This document shows, piece by piece, positions 8,960 to 17,728 of a DNA stretch of 64,000 bases. The position numbers and the translations under genes were made by a program. The DNA lies in NCBI RefSeq assembly GCF_013425765.1, contig NZ_JACCJZ010000010.1:1-64000 (forward strand). The letters run 5' to 3'. The notes under the pieces were generated by a model. That model was not told the origin of the DNA, ran no database searches, and was given only the letters and a program-made list of their open reading frames with translations. Position 1 is the stretch's first letter; each line of letters starts with the position of its first letter. This stretch comes from Luteimonas deserti. GTDB lineage: Bacteria > Pseudomonadota > Gammaproteobacteria > Xanthomonadales > Xanthomonadaceae.

Positions 8960-10372
8960 ATGGCCGGTCACTCGCTGCCGGTGACCGCGCCCGTGACCAC
9001 GCGCTTCCGCATCCCGCATACGCTCGTCCTGCTGTTTCTGATCATGATCGCGGCGCTGGTCGCGACCTGGCTGCTGCCGCAGGGCAGCTTCAGCACGCAG
9101 GCCGATGAAGCGGGCCGGATGATGGTCGTGCCCGGCACCTATGCGGTGCATGCCGAACGCGTCTGGCTCAGCCCCGCTGCGCTGTTCACCTCGGTGCCGC
9201 GCGCGCTGGCCGATGCGCAGGCGATCATCTTCTTCCTGCTGATCGTCGGCGGCGCGATCGCGGTGCTGCGCGCGACCGGCCTGATCGATGCGCTGCTGGG
9301 CTGGCTGCTGCGCACGTTGGGCGGGCATCCGGCGCTGCTGATCCTGTTCGGCACGGCTGCGTTCGCGGCCGGCTCCGGCACGCTCGGCGTGTCCACCGAA
9401 TACATTCCGTTCGCGGCGGTGCTGGTGGCGCTGTGCCTGGCCATGCGCCTGGATGCGATGACCGCGATGGGCATCATGATCGGCGGCTACGTGGTCGGCT
9501 ACGGCGTGGCCTGGACCAATCCGTACACCGTGCTCGTCGCGCAGGACATCGCCGAACTGCCGCCGACCTCGGGCATCGGCTTCCGGCTGGCGTTGTTCCT
9601 GCCGTTCGTGCTGATCGCCGCGCATCACGTGTGGCGCTACGCACGCCGCGTCGCCGCCGATCCCGGCGCGAGCCTGATGGTCGGTGTCGACAGCGCAGCG
9701 CCGGCCGCCGCCGCCGACCATTCGCCGTTCGACCGGCGCCATGCGGCGATCGCCGTCGTCGTGATCGCCGCGGTCGTGCTGATGGTGTACGGCATCTCGC
9801 AGCGCGGCTGGTATCTCACCGAACTCGGCGCGCTGTGGCTGGTGGTCGCACTGGCCGCAGGCCTGATCGGCCGGCTCGGCGTGGACGAGACCGCGCGGCG
9901 CTTCGCCGCAGGCGCGGCGGAACTGGCGGTGGTCGCGCTGCTGGTCGGCTTCGCGCGGTCGATCGCGCTGATTCTGGAAGACGGCCAGGTGCTGCACACC
10001 ATCGTGCACGCGGCGTCGATGCCGCTGTCGCGGCTGGGGCCGGAGCTGTCGGCCGTGGGCATGCTGCTGATGCAGACGTTGATCAACTTCTTCATCCCGT
10101 CGGGCTCCGGCCAGGCGTTCGCGACGATGCCGATCATGACGCCGCTGGCCGACGTCGCCGGCGTCGAGCGTCAGGTCGCGGTGCTCGCGTTCCAGTTCGG
10201 CGACGGCTTCGCCAATCTGATCCTGCCGACCAACATCGTGCTGATGGCGATCCTCGGCATGGCCGGCGTGCCCTACGACCGCTGGTTCCGCTTCGCCTGG
10301 CCGTTGATGCTGAAGCTGATGGCGGCCGCGTCGATCGCGCTGGTGATCGCGGTGTGGATCGGCTACGCCTGA
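8960..10372 (+). CDS. YfcC/DcuC-family carboxylate or amino-acid carrier
   Basis: The 470-residue polytopic membrane protein has about 11-12 hydrophobic segments. It carries family hallmarks such as W-L-L-P-Q-G-S-F near the first loop, G-S-G-T-L-G-V-S-T-E-Y, T-N-P-Y-T-V-L-V-A-Q and, near the C-terminus, F-I-P-S-G-S-G-Q-A plus D-G-F-A-N-L-I-L-P-T. These place it in the YfcC branch of the C4-dicarboxylate anaerobic carrier superfamily. Substrate is not predictable. A TAGCAT -10-like box (8957-8962) overlaps the ATG at 8960, so a later GTG (8982 or 8994) could be the true start. Confidence 0.85.
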   Translation: MAGHSLPVTAPVTTRFRIPHTLVLLFLIMIAALVATWLLPQGSFSTQADEAGRMMVVPGTYAVHAERVWLSPAALFTSVPRALADAQAIIFFLLIVGGAIAVLRATGLIDALLGWLLRTLGGHPALLILFGTAAFAAGSGTLGVSTEYIPFAAVLVALCLAMRLDAMTAMGIMIGGYVVGYGVAWTNPYTVLVAQDIAELPPTSGIGFRLALFLPFVLIAAHHVWRYARRVAADPGASLMVGVDSAAPAAAADHSPFDRRHAAIAVVVIAAVVLMVYGISQRGWYLTELGALWLVVALAAGLIGRLGVDETARRFAAGAAELAVVALLVGFARSIALILEDGQVLHTIVHAASMPLSRLGPELSAVGMLLMQTLINFFIPSGSGQAFATMPIMTPLADVAGVERQVAVLAFQFGDGFANLILPTNIVLMAILGMAGVPYDRWFRFAWPLMLKLMAAASIALVIAVWIGYA

Positions 10373-10875
10373 CGCCGAGCGGAACGCGCGCCGCGTTGCA
10401 GGCGATCTCTCCGCCGCGTCCGTCCTGCATGAAGCGCAGGAACCCGCAGGTGTCCTGATAGGCAGCGGCGTTCTCGCGCCGCTGGGCCTGCCGCGCCTGG
10501 CGCAGGCGCGGCGGATGCGCCGCGACGCGCGCCTCGAATCCCGGACTGCGGCCCTCGGTGTTCGCAAGCGCGATGAGCCGCTGCAACTCGGCTTCCGTGA
10601 AGCCGCACGTCTCGGCCATCGCGCGGGCGGCGGCGGTGCCTTCGGCGGCCATGTCGTCCGGCGTGGTCGCGGCCGCCGTCCGGCTTGCCTGCTCGCTCCA
10701 GGCGTCTGGCGAGCGCGTGTCGCCCTCGGCGGGAGCGGGCGGCGCTGCGTCGGGCATTGCGGTGGCAATGTCGCCGAGGCTTCCCGCCCGACACGTGCCG
10801 AGCGGTCGCATACGGCCGTCGCCCAAGCCAGGCCGCCAATCAGGAAAACGGAGCTTGGCGAGAAGAATCGGTCAC
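10373..10875 (-). pseudogene. Frameshifted remnant of a small secreted protein gene
   Basis: Three reading-frame pieces, each in a different frame, make up one plausible protein. A GTG at 10875 with CAGGAG at 5-base spacing opens a frame that stops after 11 codons. The next frame encodes a signal-peptide-like stretch, S-V-F-L-I-G-G-L-A-W-A-T-A-V-C. The third (from about 10826) encodes a helical domain with C-G-F-T-E-A-E-L-Q-R-L-I and Y-Q-D-T-C-G-F-L. The two-cysteine helical layout resembles the lipoprotein at 12031. The third frame has no stop before it runs antisense into the YfcC gene. I read it as a decayed paralogue; sequencing error is an alternative. Confidence 0.45.
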
Positions 10876-11000
10876 GGTGACTCCTGGTCGATGACGGGAG
10901 CCGGTCGCGCAGGCGACCGCCGACGCACGATCGCGCCGACCATCTCGGCAGCGCCGCAACGGGCCTGACGCAGTCCTGCACCGCCCGCTACCATCAGGGC

Positions 11001-11957
11001 ATGCGCATCCTCGTTCTCGGCGCCGGCGGCACCGGCGGCTACTTCGGCGGCCGCCTCGCGCAGGCCGGTGTCGACGTCACCTTTCTCGTACGCCCGGCGC
11101 GCGCAGCGCAGCTGGTGCGCGACGGCCTGCGCATCCGCAGTGCACTGGGCGATGCGCAGTTGCCCGTCTCCCACATCACCGCCGATGCCTTGCCCGCGCT
11201 CGCGGCGCGGGCCCCGTTCGACCTGGTGCTGCTGAGCTGCAAGGCCTACGACCTCGACAGTGCGATCGAGGCGATCGCCCCGGCGGTCGGCATCGGCACG
11301 ACGGTGCTGCCCATCCTCAACGGGCTGCTGCACTACGCCGCGCTCGATGCGCGCTTCGGCGCCGATGCGGTGCTCGGCGGGCTGTGCTTCATCAGCGCGG
11401 TCAAAGGCGAGGATGGCGAGGTGGTGCATCTGCCGTCGCCGCCGTCGATGACGTTCGGCGAGCGCGACGCGGGCCGCAACGGGAGCGCGCGAACCCGGGC
11501 GCTGCAGGCGGTCTGCGCGTCGGCCCGAGGCTTCGACGGCGTCTGCAGTGATGCCTTCATGCAGGCGGCATGGAACAAGTTCACCTTTCTCGCCGCGCTG
11601 GCCGCGGCCACCTGCCTGATGCGCGCGAGCATCGGCCGCATCGTCGCGGCCGATGGCGGCGCGGCGTTTCTGGCCGCGCTGCACGACGAATGCCTGGCCG
11701 TCGCCGCTGCGCAGGGCCATGCGGTGCCCGGCGAGGCCGCGCAGCAGGCGCGCGCGTTGCTCACCCGGCCCGGATCCACGGTCACCGCCTCGATGCTGCG
11801 CGATCTGGAAGCCGGCCAGGAGGTGGAGGCGGGGCAGATCGTCGGCGACATGCTGACGCGCGCGCGGCGCGCCGGACACGCGTCGCCGCAGCTGGAAGCG
11901 GCATGGATCCATCTTCAGTGCTACCGCAGCCGGCGCGCGACCCCGGATACGCCCTGA
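11001..11957 (+). CDS. 2-dehydropantoate 2-reductase (PanE/ApbA) family protein
   Basis: The 318-residue protein has an N-terminal Rossmann fold with G-A-G-G-T-G-G-Y-F-G-G-R-L (residues 7-19), the ketopantoate reductase nucleotide motif. L-S-C-K-A-Y-D-L, L-P-I-L-N-G-L-L-H and the C-terminal domain K-F-T-F-L-A-A-L-A follow, with S-M-L-R-D-L-E near the end (the S/D-x-x-x-D region that contacts substrate). Canonical PanE makes pantoate for coenzyme A with NADPH; many family members act on other 2-oxo acids. No pantothenate genes are adjacent. A TACCAT box lies 5 bases before the ATG, which suggests a leaderless or very short leader. Confidence 0.87.
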   Translation: MRILVLGAGGTGGYFGGRLAQAGVDVTFLVRPARAAQLVRDGLRIRSALGDAQLPVSHITADALPALAARAPFDLVLLSCKAYDLDSAIEAIAPAVGIGTTVLPILNGLLHYAALDARFGADAVLGGLCFISAVKGEDGEVVHLPSPPSMTFGERDAGRNGSARTRALQAVCASARGFDGVCSDAFMQAAWNKFTFLAALAAATCLMRASIGRIVAADGGAAFLAALHDECLAVAAAQGHAVPGEAAQQARALLTRPGSTVTASMLRDLEAGQEVEAGQIVGDMLTRARRAGHASPQLEAAWIHLQCYRSRRATPDTP

Positions 11958-12030
11958 GGGATCGGACGCCGTGACTGCCGGTTCCCGCGCGGGCTGCTAG
12001 GGTCGCGCGAACCGTCCGCAGGAGTCGTCC

Positions 12031-12567
12031 ATGTCCCGTCCACGCCACACCCCCCTCGCGGGCCTCGCCGTCCTCGCCCTCGCCCTCGGCCTGGCTGCCT
12101 GCGCCGACCGCACCCCGGCAGCCTCCGCCGACACCGCCACCGGTGCGCAGACCGGGGCGATCGACGAGACGCGCACCGAACCCTCCGAAGCCGCGCGTGC
12201 GCAGCAGGCAGGCGAGGCTTCGCCGGGTCCCGATGACAGCTACGGCACTCCCATGGGGGAGCCGGCCCCGGCCGAGCCGCAGGCGGCCATGCTCAACCAG
12301 CTGGCAGGCCTGGGCGGCGCGATGCATGCCGCCGTTGAGCTTTGTGACCCGAACATCAGTGCCGCGCAGCTGGCCCAGGCACGCGAGCGGCAGCAACAGG
12401 AGTTCGTGCGTCTCGGAGGCGATGCTGGCGTGTTCGAACAGGAATTCACCACCGCCCACGGACGCGTGCGTCAGCAGTACACCAGCGCCACGCCGTCGCA
12501 GCAGACGCAGATGTGCGCCGAGCTGCAGGCGATGGCGGGCCAGGCCCCGCCACCGCAGCCGAACTGA
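12031..12567 (+). CDS. Lipoprotein of unknown function
   Basis: The 178-residue product starts with a clear lipoprotein signal (A-L-A-L-G-L-A-A-C-A-D, lipidated Cys near residue 24). A low-complexity Ala/Thr/Pro/Glu linker leads into a helical region with two cysteines about 55 residues apart (E-L-C-D-P-N-I-S and Q-M-C-A-E-L). GCAGGAG at good spacing supports the ATG at 12031. A TAGGGT -10-like box lies around 11998. The last 34 bases before the tail of the gene are repeated 367 bases downstream. I do not recognise the family; a decayed relative lies at 10373-10875. Confidence 0.75.
   Translation: MSRPRHTPLAGLAVLALALGLAACADRTPAASADTATGAQTGAIDETRTEPSEAARAQQAGEASPGPDDSYGTPMGEPAPAEPQAAMLNQLAGLGGAMHAAVELCDPNISAAQLAQARERQQQEFVRLGGDAGVFEQEFTTAHGRVRQQYTSATPSQQTQMCAELQAMAGQAPPPQPN
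12522..12555 (+). repeat. 34-bp direct repeat, copy 1 (3' end of lipoprotein gene)
   Basis: This segment encodes the C-terminal L-Q-A-M-A-G-Q-A-P-P-P of the lipoprotein. It is repeated exactly at 12889-12922. The second copy is also followed by an in-frame stop (encoding A-G-stop), so it looks like the tail of a second gene copy. Confidence 0.85.
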
Positions 12568-12693
12568 GCGACGCTCCGGCGCGCTTCGGGGCGCCGGACG
12601 TGGCCGCGCTGAGGCGGCACCTCGCGGATCGTGCCCGGCGGTGGACATCACCCGGGACCGACGCCCGACACGGCGAGGCCACGGCCGGAGTCC

Positions 12694-12900
12694 TCATGCG
12701 GGCGCCGCGACGCCGTCGCCCCTCGGACGGCGAAACCGTCGCAGCACACGCTGCTCGATGTCGTCCACCAGGGTGAAGGCGGCCGGGATGACGCCGAGGC
12801 TGAGCACTGTCGACGTGACGAGACCTCCGATGACCGCGATCGCCATCGGTGCACGGAAGCTGGAATCGGCAGCGAATCCGAGTGCGATGCTGCAGGCGAT
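12694..12900 (-). pseudogene. C-terminal fragment of an RND efflux transporter
   Basis: The 68 codons end in a stop and match the last membrane segments of hydrophobe/amphiphile or heavy-metal RND pumps. They read A-L-G-F-A-A-D-S-S-F-R-A-P-M-A, then A-V-I-G-G-L-V-T-S-T-V-L-S-L and an F-T-L-V-D-D-I-E-Q tail. Intact RND pumps are over 1,000 residues long, so about 95% is missing. The fragment begins exactly where the second 34-bp repeat copy starts (12889). This suggests a deletion or recombination joint there. The rest of 12568-13127 shows no supportable gene. Confidence 0.75.
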
Positions 12901-12922
12901 GGCGGGCCAGGCCCCGCCACCG
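12889..12922 (+). repeat. 34-bp direct repeat, copy 2
   Basis: Identical to 12522-12555. It lies at the truncated end of the RND fragment and is followed by GCGGGCTGA, giving an in-frame stop on the plus strand. It is probably the remnant 3' end of a second lipoprotein gene. Confidence 0.85.
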
Positions 12923-13127
12923 GCGGGCTGAACCCGGCGCGTCACCCGAACCGGGCATCGCAGCAACACGGGCGCGCCAATGCCGCACCTGCGCAGCGTG
13001 ACGCCGCCGGAAGGCGTCACGCGCGGCCGGCGACCTGTCCGCGCCGCGCTGGACGACGGACGAGGCTTCTGGGCGCCTGCTGTCGCAGGCGCCATCGGGT
13101 CACGGGGCACCGGCGCTGCCGGGCGAC

Positions 13128-15878
13128 TCAGGGCACCATTGGCGTCTCGGCCGCCCCGAAGTCACCCCCCAGGAACACGCTCAGCTGCGCAGGATCCAGG
13201 TGCCGTGCGATCGCGGCGCGGACCTGCTCGGGGGTCAGGGCGCGCAGACGCTCTTCGAATGCGGCCGAGAACGCGAGGTCGCGCCCGAGGTAGAGGTTGT
13301 CGTTGAGCATGCCGACCAGCTGGATGTCGCTGGCGCGCGTGGCGCGCCGTGCGCGGAGCAGGCCGTCGAGGGTGTCGCCCAGCTCGGTGGCGGGAATATC
13401 CGTCTCGATCAGGCGTTGCAGTTCCTCCCGGAAGGCCTGTTCCACCCGGTCGATGTTGTCCGGCGCGGCGATGGCGTACCCGGAAAAGCTGCCGACCGGA
13501 TCGAAGACGTTGGCCGTCAGGCTCGAACTGACGGTGTAGCTGAGTCCGTCGCGCTGGCGGATGCGGTCGGCCAGGCGCGAGGTCATGCCGCCGCCGCCGA
13601 GGATCTCGTTCCCGAGCAGCAAGGCCGGAAAATCCGGGTGGTCCTGGTCGAGTGCCAGCGGCTGACGGGCCATGAAAGCCGCGTTGGCGCGGTCGGGCGT
13701 GTGCAGCCGGACGTGCGCGGGCGCGGGCGCGGTGGGCGGAAACGGAATCCGCGTGAACGGCGTGGCCTGCGCCCAGTCCCCGAACAGGCGTTCGAGCTGC
13801 GCGCGCACCGCCTCGGCATCGACGTCGCCGACGATCGCGATGGTCGCGCCGGGGCCCATGCCGTGGAAGCGTCGATGGAAGCCGCGCAGGTCGTCCACAT
13901 CCAGGGTCTCCAGCGCCGCGATGCGGGCCATGAAACTGGGGCTGTGGTACGGGTGACCGGGGGTGAAGACATCGAAATGCCGGGCCATCGCCTGGTTGGC
14001 GACCGCACCGGGCTCACTCATGCTGCCGCGGATGCCGGTGATCGACTGGATCCGCAGCTGCTCGAATTCTTCGGCCGGAAACGTCGGCTCACGCAGGACG
14101 ACGGCCAGCAGTTCGAGCAGGCCGTCGACGTTCGTGCGGTCCGTGGTGGCGCCGACGTTGATCGAGGTCGCGTTGCCGCCGACCGACAGGATCGAGCGCA
14201 GCCGGGTGAGTTCGCGCGACAGGGCCGCACGGTCGTAACGCCCGGCGCCGCGCATCAGCATCGCGCCGGTCATCGCGCCGCTCTCCGCGAGGCCGTGCAG
14301 GCTGTCGGCGTCACCCAGGCGCAGGGTCATGCGCACCTGCACCGCGCCGCCGCGGGTGCGCTTGTCGAGCACCGCGAGGCGGGCACCGTTGGACAGGGTC
14401 CAGGTGCGGGTGCGCGCATCGATGTTGGCCGGCGACGGGTCGAAGGGTTCGCCGGCCATCAGCGCCTCGCGGCCGGTGTACGACTCCAGCAGCGCCTCGG
14501 CGGCCGGCGCCTCGGGTACCGTCACCCGGTCGCTGGCGTCGGTCGGCACGAAGCGGCCACTGGTGCGGTTGTCCAACCGCAGATACGTACCGGCGACGCG
14601 CGCGACGTCGTCGACGGTCACCGATTCCAGACGGTCGCGGGCCAGCAGCCACAGGCGCCAGTCGCCCTGCGCGATGGCCTCGGAGAGCGCGATGCCGATC
14701 GCGTTGGGGTCGCGCATGGCGCGTTCGAACCCGGCCAGCTGGGCCTGTCGCGCCTCGTCCACCTCGGCTTGCGTGAACGGTGTCTCGCCCGCGCGCTCCA
14801 TGGCGCCGAGCAGCGTCGCTTCCAGTCCGTCCAGGTCGGCGTCTTCCTGGGCCTGGACCAGCACGCTGAAATAGCCCGCCTCGTCCAGGCTGTAGTGGGT
14901 CGCCGAGACGCCGGTGGCCGGGCCGCGTTCGACCAGCGCGCGATGCAGCCGGCCGCCCGGGGTCTGACCGAGCACATGCGCCAGCACCGACAGCGCCGCA
15001 GCGTCGGCATGGCGCGCGCCGGGCACGTGATACCCCGCGGCGAGATAGGGCGTGCGTCCGACGCGCCGCACCACCACGTGCCGCGGCCCGTCCTGCGGCG
15101 CCTCGCGCGTGTAGGTGACTGGCAACGCGCGCTGCGGCCTGGGCAGCGCGCCGAAGTGCCGGTCGACCAGGGCCAGGGCCTGCGCGGGATCGAAGTCGCC
15201 GGCGATCACCAGCACCGCGTTGTCGGGCTGGTACCACGTGCGGTAGAACGCCTGCAGGCGCTCGATCGGCACGTTCTCCACGTCGCTGCGCGCGCCGATG
15301 GTCGCATTGCCGTAGTTGTGCCACTGGTAGGCCGCGCCCATCACCCGCTGCATCAGCACGCGCGCGGGATTGTTCTCGCCCGATTCCATCTCGTTGCGCA
15401 CGACGGTCATCTCGCTGTCGAGATCCGCGCGCGCGATGCGCGAGTTGACCATGCGGTCGGCTTCCAGGCGCAGCAGCCAGGCCAGGGTGTCGTCGTCGCG
15501 GGCGAAACTGGCGAAGTAGTTGGTGCGGTCGTACCACGTGGTGCCGTTGAAGCGGATGCCGCGTGCGCGCATGGCACCGGGGATGTCGGGATGGGTCGGC
15601 GTGCCCTTGAACACCAGGTGCTCGAGCAGATGGGCCATCCCGGTCTCGCCGTAGCCCTCGTGGCGCGAGCCGACACGGTAGGTCACGTTGACCGTCGTCA
15701 CCGGGCGGCTGGCGTCTGGAAACAGCACCAGCCGCAGCCCGTTGTCGAAGCGGTACTCGTCGATGCCCTCGGCGCTGTGCACCGGCGCCTCGAGCCGCGG
15801 CGCCTGTGCCTGCGCCGCCATCGTGGCGCCGAGCGCCATGCAAAGTGCCAGCAGCACGGCGCCCAACCGACGATGCAT
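13128..15878 (-). CDS. Secreted M16-family zinc peptidase, two-domain (pitrilysin type)
   Basis: The 916-residue protein starts with a Sec signal peptide (M-H-R-R-L-G-A-V-L-L ... A-A-Q-A-Q-A). The inverted zinc motif H-L-L-E-H lies at residues 83-87, and the third ligand Glu lies in the region R-N-E-M-E-S-G-E. A second, inactive M16 domain occupies the C-terminal half, where the family motif R-L-A-D-R-I-R-Q-R-D-G-L-S-Y-T appears. Full length is usual for fused M16 proteins, which degrade small peptides in the periplasm. The Met at 15878 was chosen because it starts the signal peptide; an in-frame Met at 15953 adds 25 residues and overlaps the divergent promoter region. Confidence 0.92.
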   Translation of the reverse strand: MHRRLGAVLLALCMALGATMAAQAQAPRLEAPVHSAEGIDEYRFDNGLRLVLFPDASRPVTTVNVTYRVGSRHEGYGETGMAHLLEHLVFKGTPTHPDIPGAMRARGIRFNGTTWYDRTNYFASFARDDDTLAWLLRLEADRMVNSRIARADLDSEMTVVRNEMESGENNPARVLMQRVMGAAYQWHNYGNATIGARSDVENVPIERLQAFYRTWYQPDNAVLVIAGDFDPAQALALVDRHFGALPRPQRALPVTYTREAPQDGPRHVVVRRVGRTPYLAAGYHVPGARHADAAALSVLAHVLGQTPGGRLHRALVERGPATGVSATHYSLDEAGYFSVLVQAQEDADLDGLEATLLGAMERAGETPFTQAEVDEARQAQLAGFERAMRDPNAIGIALSEAIAQGDWRLWLLARDRLESVTVDDVARVAGTYLRLDNRTSGRFVPTDASDRVTVPEAPAAEALLESYTGREALMAGEPFDPSPANIDARTRTWTLSNGARLAVLDKRTRGGAVQVRMTLRLGDADSLHGLAESGAMTGAMLMRGAGRYDRAALSRELTRLRSILSVGGNATSINVGATTDRTNVDGLLELLAVVLREPTFPAEEFEQLRIQSITGIRGSMSEPGAVANQAMARHFDVFTPGHPYHSPSFMARIAALETLDVDDLRGFHRRFHGMGPGATIAIVGDVDAEAVRAQLERLFGDWAQATPFTRIPFPPTAPAPAHVRLHTPDRANAAFMARQPLALDQDHPDFPALLLGNEILGGGGMTSRLADRIRQRDGLSYTVSSSLTANVFDPVGSFSGYAIAAPDNIDRVEQAFREELQRLIETDIPATELGDTLDGLLRARRATRASDIQLVGMLNDNLYLGRDLAFSAAFEERLRALTPEQVRAAIARHLDPAQLSVFLGGDFGAAETPMVP

Positions 15879-15969
15879 GCGGTCTTTTCCATTCGCGGAG
15901 ACGATCGCGGAAAATAACAGATCGCGCGCGGTGGTCCGGGCGTTCGCCCACACCGGCAGGAGACGCGTG

Positions 15970-16662
15970 ATGATCGAGGTGCGCTATGTGGATGCGTGGC
16001 TGGCGGTGGTCGACAAACCGGCCGGTCTGATGGTCCACGACAGCAAGCTGGCGCGCGACGAGCACGACTTCCTGGCCGACCGGCTGCGCGCGCAGTTCGG
16101 TCGCCCGATCTTCCTCGCCCATCGCCTCGACCGCGCCACCAGCGGCTGCATGCTCGTCGCCTTCGATCGCGACACCGCCGCCGCGCTCGGCGAGCAGCTG
16201 ATGGCGCGCAGCGTGGACAAGCGGTATCTCGCGATCTGCCGCGGCTGGCCGGCGGCGGAGCTGCTGGTCGACCATCCGCTCGACGGCGGTCCAGGCAAAC
16301 CGACCAAGAAGCCGGCGCAGACCCGCTTCACCCGCCTGGCGACCACCGAACTCGCGCTGCCCTCATCGGGGTTCGCCACCTCGCGTTACGCGCTGCTGCG
16401 GGCCGAGCCGCTGACCGGGCGGTTCCGGCAGATCCGCCGGCATCTCAAGCATCTCTCGCATCACCTCATCGGCGACACCAGCCACGGCGACGGCCGCCAC
16501 AACCGCACGTTCCGCATGCTGGGCATCCACCGCATGCTGCTGCATGCCGAACGGCTGGGATTCACGCATCCGCGCACCGGCGAGCGGCTGTCGATCGAGG
16601 TGCCACCGGCGGACGAGTTCGCCCGCGCACTGGTGCTGTTTCCGGGCACGCCGGCGCCCTAG
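15970..16662 (+). CDS. truC: tRNA pseudouridine(65) synthase
   Basis: The 230-residue RluA-family pseudouridine synthase modifies U65 of tRNAs in E. coli. It carries the family catalytic motif A-H-R-L-D-R-A-T-S-G (catalytic Asp) and the R-F-R-Q-I-R-R-H-L-K-H motif. The TruC-specific ending G-D-T-S-H-G-D-G-R-H-N-R is also present. There is no S4 domain, as expected for TruC. ATG 15970 has AGGAG at 7-base spacing; a GTG directly before it is in frame. It is divergent from the M16 gene. Confidence 0.93.
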   Translation: MIEVRYVDAWLAVVDKPAGLMVHDSKLARDEHDFLADRLRAQFGRPIFLAHRLDRATSGCMLVAFDRDTAAALGEQLMARSVDKRYLAICRGWPAAELLVDHPLDGGPGKPTKKPAQTRFTRLATTELALPSSGFATSRYALLRAEPLTGRFRQIRRHLKHLSHHLIGDTSHGDGRHNRTFRMLGIHRMLLHAERLGFTHPRTGERLSIEVPPADEFARALVLFPGTPAP

Positions 16663-16674
16663 TACCGGCGTGCC
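16645..16674. terminator. Bidirectional hairpin between truC and the DUF2059 gene
   Basis: GGCACGCCGG (16645-16654) pairs perfectly with CCGGCGTGCC (16665-16674); the 10-base loop contains the truC stop codon. It lies between two convergent genes. There is no T-run, so its terminator role is inferred from position. Confidence 0.5.
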
Positions 16675-16680
16675 TGCGAC

Positions 16681-17187
16681 TCAGTCGGCCGCCGCGGGCG
16701 CATCCGTATCGAGCTGCGAGCGCAAATCGCGTTCCAGCTGCTGCAGCATCGGAACCACCAGGCCCTGCACCGCGGTCATCGTGTTCTGCATCAGCAGCGG
16801 CATCTTGTCGAGCAGGTTCTGGCCGGCGGGGCTGCTGTAGAAGTCGATCATCGCGTCGGTGTCCTCGGCGGTGAAGGTCCGGGCGTAGATGTCGCGGTAC
16901 ATCGGCTGCAGCGCGTCCCAGGACAGGGCCGACTCGACCGCCCGCATCGACGAGGTCACCGCCCGCATCGCGGCCTCGCGCTGCTGCGGATCCGCGTCGC
17001 GGGTGAGCTGGGCGACCATCTGCTGCTGCGAGGCCAGGACCTGCGGCATCATCGCGGCGACGGTCTGTTCGGCGCGCATCACCTCCAGCAGGCGATCGAT
17101 CCGGGCCGGGCTGGGCGGCGCGGCGAGCGCGGCCGGTGCGGCGAAGGCCAGCGCCAGCAGCGCGGCGAGGCGGAAGGTTCGGGTCAT
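16681..17187 (-). CDS. Periplasmic DUF2059-family protein
   Basis: The 168-residue protein has a Sec signal peptide (A-A-L-L-A-L-A-F-A-A-P-A-A-L-A). The rest is entirely helical. The conserved core A-E-D-T-D-A-M-I-D-F-Y-S-S-P-A-G-Q-N-L-L-D-K-M-P matches DUF2059, whose function I do not know. Start 17187 was chosen because GGGAG precedes it and it begins the signal peptide; a Met at 17247 is in frame but upstream. Stand-alone gene, convergent with truC. Confidence 0.87.
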   Translation of the reverse strand: MTRTFRLAALLALAFAAPAALAAPPSPARIDRLLEVMRAEQTVAAMMPQVLASQQQMVAQLTRDADPQQREAAMRAVTSSMRAVESALSWDALQPMYRDIYARTFTAEDTDAMIDFYSSPAGQNLLDKMPLLMQNTMTAVQGLVVPMLQQLERDLRSQLDTDAPAAAD

Positions 17188-17269
17188 TGGTGTCTCCCTC
17201 GTCCATGGGTGGCCGGCCACTCTAGCCGCTCCGTCGCGCGGGATCACCGGCGCGCCTGCGGCCAGCGAC

Positions 17270-17275
17270 TACAAT
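17270..17275 (+). promoter_or_regulatory. -10 box of a probably leaderless arfB transcript
   Basis: TACAAT is a near-perfect -10 hexamer ending 8 bases before the ATG at 17284. Initiation 6-9 bases downstream would start the mRNA at or one base before the start codon. No ribosome-binding sequence exists in the space between. Confidence 0.55.
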
Positions 17276-17283
17276 CGCCGCCG

Positions 17284-17694
17284 ATGTCCACCCCGCCGCC
17301 CCTTCCCGAGGACGAACTCGTCGAGCGCTTCGTGCGTGCCAGCGGGCCCGGCGGCCAGAACGTCAACAAGGTGGCCACCGCGGTCGAACTGCGCTTCGAC
17401 ATCGCCGGATCGCCTTCACTGCCCGAAGCGGTGCGCGCGCGGCTGCTGGCCCGGCGCGACCGCCGGCTCACCGATGCCGGCGTCCTGGTGATCAGCGCGC
17501 AGCGCTTCCGCACCCAGGAGCGCAACCGCGAGGATGCGCGGGAACGCCTCGCGGCCTTCATCGCCGCCGGCTACGAGGTGCCCAAGGCGCGCATCGCCAC
17601 CCGGCCCACGCGCGGCGCCAAGGAACGTCGCCTGGGGGCCAAGCGCGAACGCAGTACCATCAAACGCGGTCGCGCCGTGCGCGACTGGGACTGA
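17284..17694 (+). CDS. arfB: Alternative ribosome-rescue factor / peptidyl-tRNA hydrolase ArfB
   Basis: The 136-residue protein releases peptides from stalled ribosomes. The catalytic G-G-Q motif lies in S-G-P-G-G-Q-N-V-N-K (Gln25). The Lys/Arg-rich tail that inserts into the empty mRNA channel is visible as K-E-R-R-L-G-A-K-R-E-R-S-T-I-K-R-G-R. Length and tail match ArfB rather than RF1/RF2. The -10 box lies so close that the mRNA is probably leaderless. It is followed 34 bases later by an acyltransferase gene. Confidence 0.95.
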   Translation: MSTPPPLPEDELVERFVRASGPGGQNVNKVATAVELRFDIAGSPSLPEAVRARLLARRDRRLTDAGVLVISAQRFRTQERNREDARERLAAFIAAGYEVPKARIATRPTRGAKERRLGAKRERSTIKRGRAVRDWD

Positions 17695-17728
17695 CCCGCC
17701 CCTTGCAGGCCCCCTGCGCCGAGGACGC

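Noticed and set aside
12446..12988. 180-codon minus-strand frame across the RND remnant
   Set aside because: It runs antisense through the lipoprotein gene and does not carry the RND similarity, which is in another frame.
13200..15917. 905-codon plus-strand open frame opposite the M16 gene
   Set aside because: Arg/Val/Gly-rich shadow of a GC-rich gene; the minus strand encodes a full M16 peptidase with all motifs.
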